In this document: positions 41,599 to 51,123 of the stretch, one piece after another
How positions within the stretch are numbered: the stretch's first letter is position 1
How the letters are laid out: each line of letters begins with the position of its first letter
Assembly: GCF_001659605.2 (NCBI RefSeq)
Contig: NC_035178.2
Span: 1,158,159 to 1,222,158 of the forward strand
From: Manihot esculenta
Taxonomy: Eukaryota > Streptophyta > Magnoliopsida > Malpighiales > Euphorbiaceae
Reading direction: 5' to 3'
DNA: 64,000 bases
The notes under the pieces: generated by a model
What the model saw: only the letters and a program-made list of their open reading frames with translations
What the model was told of the DNA's origin: nothing
The model's database searches: none
Position numbers and translations under genes: made by a program

Positions 41599-41985
41599 TC
41601 ATTCAACAACAACTTTGTAGTCCATGCCACCACTTTTGAATTGAATACACCCATCTTCAGTGAAGGACAGAGGCAGTACTCTCTCCATGAAATCCAGTCC
41701 AATCACCATGTGGTAGTCCTTTAGTTCGACCATGTTCAGATTGATAGTCCCACGCCAAGAGCCAATCTCTATGGGAACACCATGTGCTACACCTAGCAAT
41801 GGTTTGGCTGGCTGATCCACAGCTCTCATCCAGCCTATTTCCTTGGACAGCTTCAACCCCATTTGGGCAGCCACATCGTTGGACACCAAGTTTTGATTGG
41901 CGCTAATGTCCAGCAGTGCCTTGGTGTCAAATCCATTCACCTTGGCAGCAATATACATAAGAGCCTTACCCGGTTGAGGCTTCAA
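41599..41985 (-). pseudogene. Retropepsin-like protease region of the gypsy element
   Basis: 128-codon piece similar to the aspartic protease of plant gypsy polyproteins (ALLDISANQNLVS, HMVIGLDFM). The expected D-T/S-G triad reads D-I-S, so the active site is altered. A stop follows before the RT. Confidence 0.8.
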
Positions 41986-42243
41986 CCCAACAGCAGCCTT
42001 AGCAACACTTCCAGCAACCTTGTTGTTTGCCTTAGCCTACACAGAATTTATAATGTGCAGCAAACCCAATTGTGCATTCTCCCCTTGTGCTGGTTGCTGC
42101 AACGCATCGTAACTTGCAGCTATAGCATTCATTTTTGCACGATTGGGGTAGTATCGCATGAGGTGAGGTCCATCACAGAAGAAACAGTTACGTTTGGGCT
42201 TGAACGGTTCCTTGTTGGACTCACCTTGCTGCTGCTTTCCCTT

Positions 42244-43310
42244 TCAGCCGTGGGTGGATTTGGCAGACTTCTCACCCTTATAAGGTTTGCTTGCCCCATG
42301 TTTGTCATTGTGGAACTTTTTCTTCCCCTTGTCATTCTTTGAGGAATCTTTGGAAAATTTCACTAGAGATTCTGCCACTGCAATGGCAGTAGACAAATTT
42401 TGGACTCCCCGACGCTTTAATTCCTGCTCAGCCCATCTTTGCAACCCATCCATAAAGTACAGCAGCTTTACATCCTCAGGCAGTTGTGGGGCTTCCAGCA
42501 TCAAGGAGGAGTACTCCCGGATATAATCCTTAATCGACCGTGTTTGCTTCAGATTTCGGAGCTTCTTCATGGCCAACTCCTTAGCATTTTCAGGAATTGC
42601 CTCTTGAACTTTCCCTTGAATGCCTCCCACGTTCCTAAGACAGCTTGTCCTCTTTCTGTTTCAAGACAACGATATCTCCACTAAAGTGCAGCATCATGCT
42701 CAAAATAAAGGGTGCAGGTGTCAATCTTTGCAGCATCATTGTCCAGATGGATAGCACCGAAATACTTCTCCATATGCCAAATGAAATTATCAAATTCTTT
42801 AGCATCACGCTTACCTCCATATTTCGGTGGTTCGGGGACCTTGATCTTGGTGGCAGCAGCAACAGTGGGGATACCAGTTGAGAAAGCAGCAATAGCGGGG
42901 ATACCAGTTGAGAAGGCAGCCTTGCACAGATTAATATCCCCCATGGCTTCTCTCAATTCATCACACAGGGACAACACTTCAGCTTGCACAGTACTCCTGA
43001 ATTCTTCCATTGAATTGTTAACAGATTCCATGAATACATTGAGAGCACCTTGTAGAGCTCCCTCAAGCTCCATCTTCAATTCTGCCTGCTCCTCATCCCT
43101 AGAGTCAAGCGTTTCCAGAATATCAGCCACAGCCAATTCAACCTTGACAAGCCTTCCCTCAAAGGCATCAGTGAGATTCGAAGGGACAATAGCACTCCTT
43201 GCCACTTCCTTCGACTTCCCTCTCTTCTTAGGTTGAACTCGAATCTCCTCACATCCTCTCTCTTCAGTCAAGTTGGTGGGATTGCTAGCTTTTGCGTCCT
43301 TGCTGGTCAT
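42244..43310 (-). pseudogene. gag region of the gypsy element
   Basis: The frame opens at ATG 43310 (MTSKDAKAS) and ends in a stop at 42681. It resumes in another phase at 42244-42630 with ENAKELAMKKLRNLKQTRS and DGLQRWAEQELKRRG, the capsid-like retrotransposon gag domain. A nonsense codon and a frameshift near 42600 break it. Downstream, at about 42165-42215, the CX2CX4HX4C zinc knuckle reads CFFCDGPHLMRYY, so the last cysteine has become tyrosine. An imperfect repeat (AAFSTGIP twice) lies in the linker. Confidence 0.85.
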
Positions 43311-43338
43311 GGTTACAAATCTACCAATCGAATGCAAC

Positions 43339-43356
43339 CGAGGCTCCGATACTACG
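43339..43356 (-). other. Primer-binding site region
   Basis: Directly inside the 5' LTR the minus strand reads GTAGTATCGGAGCCTCGG, close to the TGGTATCAGAGCC complement of initiator tRNA-Met used by many plant elements. Confidence 0.65.
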
Positions 43357-43950
43357 TGTCACACCACAAGACCTTTCAACTTGTCAACGTGCGGCACTTG
43401 TGAGGTTGTTCTCCCCAAAACCAACACAAGTAAGCCTTTTCAACAAACCCACAAAGCAATGGACGAATTTGGGACAATCACACTTATAAAGAAGAAGAGA
43501 TTTTCTTAAGAAGAAAGTGTATTTCACTATAGTGGCTGTACAGATTACAAGAACTCTCTTAAAGCCAATAAATTCTAATAATTTGCCTATATCTTTACAA
43601 ACTCGTGGGACTCTTATTTATAGGCTAAGATAAGGCAGCATTTAATGCTTCTTGGAGACTCCCCTGCCAATTATGGCATGTTGGTTCAACTTTCTTCAGG
43701 TCTAGATTCTTCCCTCCGGCATGTTGGTTCAACTTCCTTCAGGTCTAGATTCTTCCCCCCGGCATGTTGCCTTGTGCTGGTCAAGTTCCCTTGCTTCTGG
43801 AATGTTTCCCAACCTGGCAGACTTGCTCCTCTGCAGCCAACCAGCATTCCAGCGGCCAACCAGCTTCTCCAAGCAGTCTGTCTTCTGCCTACAGCCATTT
43901 CTATCTTCCTCCTTGCAGAATTTTTGTGGGGCGAAATTTGGAGATTGACA
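43357..43950 (-). repeat. 5' LTR of the gypsy element (right side)
   Basis: 594 bases. It carries a 43-bp tandem duplication (43675-43717 and 43718-43760) and a duplication of about 19 bp near 43840-43865 that the other LTR lacks. These account for the 61-base length difference. Confidence 0.95.
43615..43622 (-). promoter_or_regulatory. TATA box in the 5' LTR
   Basis: TATAAATA on the minus strand, conserved in both LTRs and placed where an LTR promoter is expected. Confidence 0.55.
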
Positions 43951-44510
43951 GCAAGCTACCCTACTGGACTAAAAAGCTGACAATCAACTTTTTAATTAAC
44001 TTTTACTCAGTATTTTGGGTGCACATGCACCCTTTTACAATTACTTAAGATTCCTTTTTTCATAATTCCAAAAAAAAATTACATTTACAGAAAACAAAAA
44101 GGGATTTTTCTATATATTACATAACCATAATATAATTTTTTTTTTTTGAAAAAAATAATAGTAATTAATAAATTTCTCACTTGCGAAGTTAGGGACACAA
44201 AATTGCTTAGGAAAGCAAAGGGAAAAAAAGCAAAGCGTATTTGAGGAAAAAGTGAGAAATGATACCCAACACCATGTTGTGGGCAGAAGAAAAGCACCTC
44301 AAAAAGCTAATAGAATAACCAAAATCAACATCCATATCAATTATATATCTATATTAATATAATGCTTCTTTTTTAGTTGTCTTGTGCTAACTTCTTACAA
44401 ATATCAACAAGTCTTGCCATTTCTTGACAATCTCTCTGCTGTCTTCTGATAGAAAAATCTCTGCTGTCTGCTTCTTCTGTGTTGGGTTTGCTAATTTTCT
44501 ATCTCTCGCC
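43951..44510. other. Promoter and leader of the CPK gene
   Basis: 560 bases between the LTR end and the CPK start codon. AT-rich; no separate gene. The element thus lies close to the CPK promoter. Confidence 0.5.
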
Positions 44511-47500
44511 ATGGGACACTGCTTCACCAAATCTCGTTCCCATGAAATCCCCATCTCTTATTCCTCAGACTCCCCTCCTCGTGCCCACAAACCTCGGCCC
44601 AGAAGACCACCGCAGCAAGGCTATAACCCACCGCAGTTACCATATGTTCCTCAACCTCCTTCTGCATCTTTTCCTCCTGCCGCTCCACCTTCTAATATTG
44701 GTCCCATTCTTTGCAAACCTTATGTTGATATAACCTCTATCTACCATCTTCATAAAGAATTGGGTAGGGGTCAGTTTGGGATCACTTATCTTTGCACAGA
44801 GAAGTCCAGTGGAAGAAAGTATGCTTGCAAGTCTATCTCCAGGGGGAAGCTGGTTAATAACAAGGACATTGAAGATGTTAGGCGAGAGATTTTGATACTG
44901 CAGCACTTGACTGGACAACCCAATATTGTGGAATTCAAGGGTGCTTATGAGGATAAGCAAAATCTGCATTTGGTGATGGAGTTGTGCTCTGGTGGGGAGC
45001 TCTTTGATCGGATTATAGCCAAAGGGAGCTACTCAGAGCGTGAAGCGGCGAAGGTTATGAGGCAGATTGTGAATGTGGTTCATGTGTGTCATTTTATGGG
45101 GGTTATGCATAGGGACTTGAAGCCTGAAAATTTCTTGCTTATGAGCAAGGAAGAGGATTCTCCATTGAAAGCTACTGATTTTGGACTCTCTGTCTTCATA
45201 GAACAAGGTTGGTTGCAATTGGGTTCTTTCTCGTCTCTTTTTTTTTATTATTATTATTATTTTTCATGCAGTTCTGCAGCTTCTTCTAGTTTAGATTCAT
45301 TGGCTTGAAACTCATAACCAATGATCAGAAATTGATATCTGATTCCCACTTATGAAATTTCAAGACAAATCTAGGATTTCAATCCTATATACTGGCTTGA
45401 TTATAATATCCAAAATCGACGTAAAGTCTTAATTCAAATACAATAGATAAGATAATAACTAGTTCCTGGAAATCTTAAGCCTTAGAAAATATCTAAAACT
45501 TGAAACCTGTGATTTGTTGTTAATAGCTGGAAAGAGACATTCTAGTTTGCAACCCCAATTTTTCTTGATGGCAGATGTCATTATGGGTTAACGGGCCCGA
45601 GTCAATGGAGACAGCGACTGGTCAACCGCGTCAACCCCTTAAATTATTGACAGAAGAAAAACAATGGGGAAAAAAAAGGAAACGGACACATTACCCATAT
45701 TATGGGTTTTGTCACATCTTGTGACTCCTGTTAAAACCTCAGCAAACACGTTATAGTTGGTGACCACGAAAACACCACTAAAGTCTCAGAACAGCTCTTT
45801 CTTGCAACTTTACACATTCTGGTTATGAAGAGCTGTGTGTTTCAATATATGTTTATCTTATCTAAGTAGTTATCAGTCATGAACATAACTGGATTTAGCT
45901 TAACTGGAGGAAAAAAAAATGTATGATTTATAAGAACCCATTATTGTGCAATTCAGTTCTGCAAGAAAGATTTGATGCCCCCTGGTTTCTTGTTGCACCA
46001 TCATCCCCTAATAGTATTGATTCTCACATATAAGGTTCACTAGTTTGTGTTCTTAGTTCTCTGTGTACAGTGTTCTGAGTTTAAATCTCTTTCTGCAGGA
46101 AAAGAGTACAGAGACATTGTTGGAAGTGCATACTATGTTGCCCCAGAAGTGTTAAATCGTAAGTATGGGAAGGAGATTGATGTGTGGAGTGCTGGAATCA
46201 TTTTATACATTCTTCTAAGTGGGGTGCCTCCATTTTGGGCAGGTATATGTTCTTTCATTGTTTTACCAGAAGTGATTTTTGTTTTGCAAATTCTATGTTT
46301 AATGTTTAGTTTTTGTCTCTGGCTTATAAGTGAGTGCATAAATTTTATTATAGAGAATGAGAAAGGAATATTTGAAGAAATTTCCAAATGCCAACTTGAC
46401 TTACAAAGCAAACCATGGCCTGAAATTTCATCTCCTGCAAAAGACCTCATCAGGAAAATGTTAACAAAAGACCCCAGGAAACGGATCACTGCTGCTCAAG
46501 CACTTGGTAAGTGTACAATTGGTCATGAAAATTGCAAGCCTAAATTAATCCATTGAGTCCTTGTAGGTCAGCGTTGACTGGTATTACAGTTCATTTGCGA
46601 TCGTTAACTTGGGAAATTTTTCAAACATTTCAGGCTATTTACAACACTTGATAAATTTTTTCCTTAATGTACAGTAAAGCAGATTAAATTAATGTTCTTC
46701 ACGGATTGTGTTTGAAATAGAGCATCCATGGCTGAAGGTGGATGGCAAAGCGTCTGACAAGCCAATTGATAGTGCTGTTCTAATCAGGTTGAAGCAGTTC
46801 AGAGCAATGAACAAGATGAAGAAACTTGCTCTAAAGGTAACAGTTTCTGAAATGTTAAGAAACAACTGTCATATAGTCCCTGACCTCCAAAAAATTATGA
46901 TTTCTACACAATGCAGGAGAGCCTGCAAGTATTAGAATTAATAAAGAAATTTGAGGTTTTATGAAGGCTAAAATTAGCAAGAATTTATGTGGAGAATTAG
47001 GGTTTGTAAAATGATTAATTGAGAACTAATTTAAACAGTAGAAGATTTGTGGGCTAAACAGTAAAATAAAAGATTAATTTAGGCTTCACACCTAAAATCA
47101 CACTCAAGTTTACATAAGCATCCACACAACACCGTAACAATAAGAATTCTCAATAAGTAGCTCATATAGAAAGCTAAATTTTCCAACAGAGCTGAAAAAT
47201 TATGGAAAATATATATATATTCTTATGAAGGTAATAGCAGAGAACCTTTCATCAGAAGAAATCAAGGGCTTAAAACAGATGTTCGATAACATGGACACTG
47301 ATGGAAGTGGTACGATCACATACGAAGAACTCAAAGAAGGATTATCAAGACTGGGATCAAAGCTTACTGAGGCAGAAATACAGCAGTTGATGGATGCTGT
47401 AAGAACTATTATATTTATCTAACCATAATCCTTAAATGATTAGTAAGATTATTGTAGCGTTGTATGTTTGTGTTAATAAGGTGAAATTTTTCTACCGGGC

Positions 47501-48016
47501 AGGCTGATGTTGACAAGAACGGGACTATTGATTATGTTGAATTTATTACAGCAACAATGCATCGTCATAAACTTGAGAAGGAAGAACACTTGTTCAAGGC
47601 TTTTCGATATTTTGACAAGGATAACAGTGGGTCAGTATTCTGCTCTTGCTCTTATCAGTTATATTAATAAATGAAGGGCAAAAAAATGTTAGTAAAGAAT
47701 GTGTTTCTTGCAATTCTTAAGTTGCTGATGTGGATAAATTTGCACCAGCTTTATTACGAGAGACGAACTACGACAAGCCATGGCTCAATATGGAATGGGA
47801 GATGAGGCTACCATAGATGAAATCATTGAAGATGTTGATACTGATAAAGTAAGTTTCTTCTCTCTCCTGGTCATCTGTGGAGTGTTGTATCACTTTCTGT
47901 TATGAATTCATGACTGATTCTCTGATTCATTTATTAAAATGTAGGATGGAAGAATCAACTATGACGAGTTTGCAGACATGATGAGAAGGGGGACGCAAGA
48001 TAATGGGGAGAAATGA
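44511..48016 (+). CDS. CPK29: Calcium-dependent protein kinase, CPK29-like
   Basis: Eight coding exons: 44511-45207, 46099-46242, 46354-46506, 46721-46836, 47231-47398, 47503-47630, 47749-47848, 47945-48016. They give 525 aa in phase. CDPKs sense Ca2+ directly through C-terminal EF-hands and phosphorylate Ser/Thr targets. MGHCFTKS offers Gly2 for myristoylation and Cys4 for palmitoylation, so membrane attachment is likely. A proline-rich variable domain covers about 10-70. The kinase has the G-loop GRGQFG (85-90), HRDLKPEN with D202, and DFG at 223-225. The junction segment follows at about 340-375. Four EF-hand loops are intact, starting near 392, 428, 464 and 498. The start at 44511 is preferred to an in-frame ATG at 44424 because only it exposes the acylation motif. 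Arabidopsis CPK29 (At1g76040) neighbours VHA-B1, matching this context. Confidence 0.94.
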
Positions 48017-48113
48017 TATAATTTGGGCTGATAAAGGCCTCTTGTACTTTGTATAAACAAGTCTGCTGTTTCTACTGTTCAAAAATTAGTTTCTTCGTGC
48101 TGCAGCTCTTGTA

Positions 48114-48119
48114 AATAAA
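48114..48119 (+). terminator. AATAAA poly(A) signal downstream of CPK
   Basis: AATAAA about 100 bases after the CPK stop codon, a plausible near-upstream polyadenylation element. Confidence 0.5.
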
Positions 48120-48539
48120 TGTTACTCTTCAATTTTCATCATAATTCCAATTGTATGTTATTATTTTGATTGCAATTTTCTCAAGAGCCACATTAAATTA
48201 AAAACCTAGAATAAGAAAAGAAATTTGTGTTGCTTTAAAAATTAGGAGTATGGACCAGACGAAATGAGTATTGCTTCAACAATTAGGTGTTGCATTTTGA
48301 TGAAACCATTGGCAGCGCAATTAAGCATTTCAAAGATTATCAGCACACTCATGATCAGGAACAACTCATGGATAAGTCCCAAGCTCTCCCCGCTCAAATA
48401 ATTTGGATCCCTCCCCTGAGAATTATATTCAACTAAACTTTGACTGAGCAGTCTCTCTCTCAACCAGGACATGGGCTCTGCCGCTACAATAGCTAAACCT
48501 CATATGAGACAGGCTCTTGGGTGGCCCTGCAAACGTCTC

Positions 48540-48880
48540 AATGCAAAGCAGTGCAAACGTCTCAAAGCAGTGATAGTCTTTAACTTGTCAAGAAGCCATT
48601 CTTCAAGCAAAACAACAAGGTTTTCAAAGAATTATTGTGGAAGGAGATGCTTTATCAGTGATCAATTCTCTGAAAGGAAGCCACCTCCAATTGACATTGA
48701 AGCCATCATTGAGGACGTGAAGTTAGGGTTTGGAGCTGCTCACAAATTGATAATTACCAGTTTCACCTTTCAACTTTTATTATTCCCAAGAAGCTGGGAA
48801 ATATGACTAGCCAGTACTCTCAGAAGTGGAAGAGGCTCGAGGCTTTAGGCTTTTCATCTAGCTTTGAACAGGATTAATTT
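48540..48880 (+). pseudogene. Plant RNase H-like domain relic
   Basis: Reading across two phases gives FQRIIVEGDALSVINSL, then EAIIEDVKLGFGAA and IIPKKLGNMTSQYSQ. This is the second half of the RNase H-like domain (RVT_3 type) found in plant LINE-derived genes. The stop in the first phase and the shift to the second show it is broken. The N-terminal half, including the first catalytic Asp, is not seen. It lies between the convergent CPK and nucleoredoxin genes. Confidence 0.65.
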
Positions 48881-49070
48881 CAGGAAATTGTCATTGCTCA
48901 TCTTAATAATTAGCTATAATAAAATCCAATCTGAAACTCTGTTTGCTACTTTAATACTGGACTTAAAAAGCGAAATCCAGAATCTAAGGGACGATGAATG
49001 AACACACAGCAACTCCAAATTTGAATTAGCAGAAGACAATTAGCATAACATATAAAGCTAGATAATTTAT

Positions 49071-51123
49071 TCATCTCCCTAGCATGTTGCTGGTGTCCAC
49101 AGCTCTAACACACTTGGGGTGCACCTCATATCCACAGTCAAGGCACTGGTAAGCCCAACCAGCCCCTTGCTCATCACAATCACAGCATATAAAAGGACCT
49201 CCTCCAGTTTCTTGGGATACCAAAGTGAGCTCATGCTTATGCCCTGCATGGTACTCTGATCTCGGCAAGTTTTTAGCCTCTTCATCCATCTGTTTCTCTA
49301 GCAAGTCAACTTTTGCTTCGGTGAAAGGGTAAGCATTTTCTTGGTACAAGTTGATTAAGTTTCTGCCATGTTTGGTAATAGTTTTACCATCAGGGCCTAA
49401 GATTATCAAACAAGGGATGCCTCTCACATCAAAATATTTGGCTAAGTTTTTAGCGGTTGGTTCTCCAAAGGGTAATGCCAGCCATGGCATGGTATTGAAG
49501 TAAGAGTTGAATCCTGATTGATCCCAATCATTTGACACAAACACAATCTCAAAATCCTCATCATTATCATTTAGAATCAGCATCTGCTTGATCTTGTGGT
49601 AAATGGAGACAAGCTTGGGAGTGAACTTGACGCCTGGATTACACCACTGGGCTGAGAAGAAAAGTCCAATTGTTTTCCCCATTAATGAATCAATTGGCAC
49701 CTGCAACATGCATGTCAAACAAAATTAAACTAATTAACCAATGAGTTGAAATACTATCTTGAGTTTGAATGCCATTCAAGACTGGCCTGTTTAGGTGCAG
49801 GATGACCGAAGAGATAGTCTCTGTCATGGTCTGCGAGTAAATTGGTCAGTGTCTGGCGCTCATGCTTTTGCCTTTCTTGCAACTCCAATTCCTCGAGTCT
49901 CTGTTTAGTAAATGGGAAAGCTTGGACTCCGAATCGATAAAGGATTTCAACCCCATCATGCAAGGTTGCCTCATCATTATCATCCTCTGGCTGCAAAATA
50001 ATTAAACAGGGAACACCTTCAATGTTGAATTTACGGTCCAAGGCTTTCTTGGTCTCCACATCAGAAAATGGAATGGAAAGCCAAGGCATCAGTGCTCGAT
50101 AGTCGTTGAAAGCTTCTAAGTTCTCATCAGACGACACAAACACAAGCTCAAATTTAGACCTATTGCTCTTTAGCTGCTCATGTACATCAATTAGAATCGC
50201 CGTGAAGTTTCTACATGGTGGGTACCAGTTAGCTGAGAAGTAGAGGCCAACGACCTTGCCTTCAAGCTCAGAAACTTCCACCTGCCACAAAAGATAATAC
50301 CCAATTTTTTGAAAAAAAAAAATGTAAAGACGCATCAAAAGACAACAAATACGCCAAACTTAATGAACCAATAGGCAAATAGCAAGTCACAAGAAATAAT
50401 TCATTCCCAAAAAATTATGAAAACAACAGGTTTATTACATGAGTTATGGATTGGCCACGTATTGTACCTATAGCTTAGGGTTAACGTTAGAGTAAAGCGA
50501 GTATTTGGTAGCCACACGCCTGTGTCAGCTTGCTGGTTCAAGGACAATCACTGTGTAAGAGGAGGTAGGAATTGGGAACCCACCCTGATTAAGACTGCAT
50601 ACATGCTTGTCACGTGTAGGTCATGAGAATCAGCACCGACGAGCACATATCCACTTCCCCACCACCATCAGAAAGAAGAAGAAAAAGAAGCAGGAGAAGC
50701 ACAAACGATGAGCACACTCTTTTGTCATAACTCTTGCTAGTTTATACGTGTCCAACCATAAATATGACCAACGTTGCGATTTAGCTACTCATATTTATCA
50801 GTTTAAGGATTCATGTAAGGAAAGACGAACTTAATTAATTTGCTTGAATGAGAAAAATATTTGTTGGAGACAATATTGTTTATAAAAAGTTACCTACAAG
50901 ATCATAAAATGAAATGGATTTTCATTATTTATTGAAGACAATTCAAATTAACATACAGAAGAAGAAAGAAAACCTGAGTTCCATCAGGAGAGATAAGAAA
51001 GTTGCGATCTTTGGAGGCCAAAAGGGAAAGGAATCTATTGCTTGAAATGTTAGACTCAACGTCCCCGTTTGTTTTGGCTTCACCCGCCTGCTGCTTCAGA
51101 TTCCTGCAGTCTTCTAAGCTCAT
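49071..51123 (-). CDS. NRX: Nucleoredoxin (NRX2/NRX3-like) with two thioredoxin domains and a C-terminal zinc finger
   Basis: Three coding exons: 50974-51123, 49787-50281, 49071-49700, giving 424 aa. ATG 51123 (MSLEDCRN) is the first ATG. Two thioredoxin-fold domains follow: VGLYFSANWYPPCRNF at about 61-76, and IGLFFSAQWCNPGVKF at about 226-241. Each keeps GIPCLIIL or GVPCLIIL as the cis-proline region. The C-terminus (about 389-417) is a C1-like finger, CCDCDEQGAGWAYQCLDC ... HPKC. Nucleoredoxins reduce target disulfides in cytosol and nucleus. The usual WCxxC is changed in both domains (W69-Y-P-P-C73 and W234-C-N-P-G238), so each has only one active-site cysteine. Rice NRX3, as I recall it, also has tyrosine in the first motif. 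The second intron has a GC donor (CAG|GCCAGT); the phase on both sides requires it. Confidence 0.9.

Larger units (their letters stand above)
38072..43950 (-). mobile_element. Ty3/gypsy LTR retrotransposon, chromovirus type, complete but inactivated
   Basis: A 5.9-kb element on the minus strand. Two LTRs (38072-38604 and 43357-43950) start TGTCA and end TGACA as written. A four-base GCAA flanks both ends as a possible target duplication. The coding order on the minus strand is gag, zinc knuckle, protease, reverse transcriptase, RNase H, integrase, chromodomain. That order and the terminal chromodomain define chromoviruses. Several stop codons and frameshifts interrupt the polyprotein, the zinc knuckle has lost a cysteine, and the protease motif is altered. 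This copy therefore cannot move by itself. It sits between the RING gene and the CPK gene without touching either coding region. Confidence 0.93.

Noticed and set aside
44424..44510. Upstream in-frame start for the CPK gene
   Set aside because: It would bury the MGHC acylation motif behind 29 extra residues not seen in the family. The ATG at 44511 is better.
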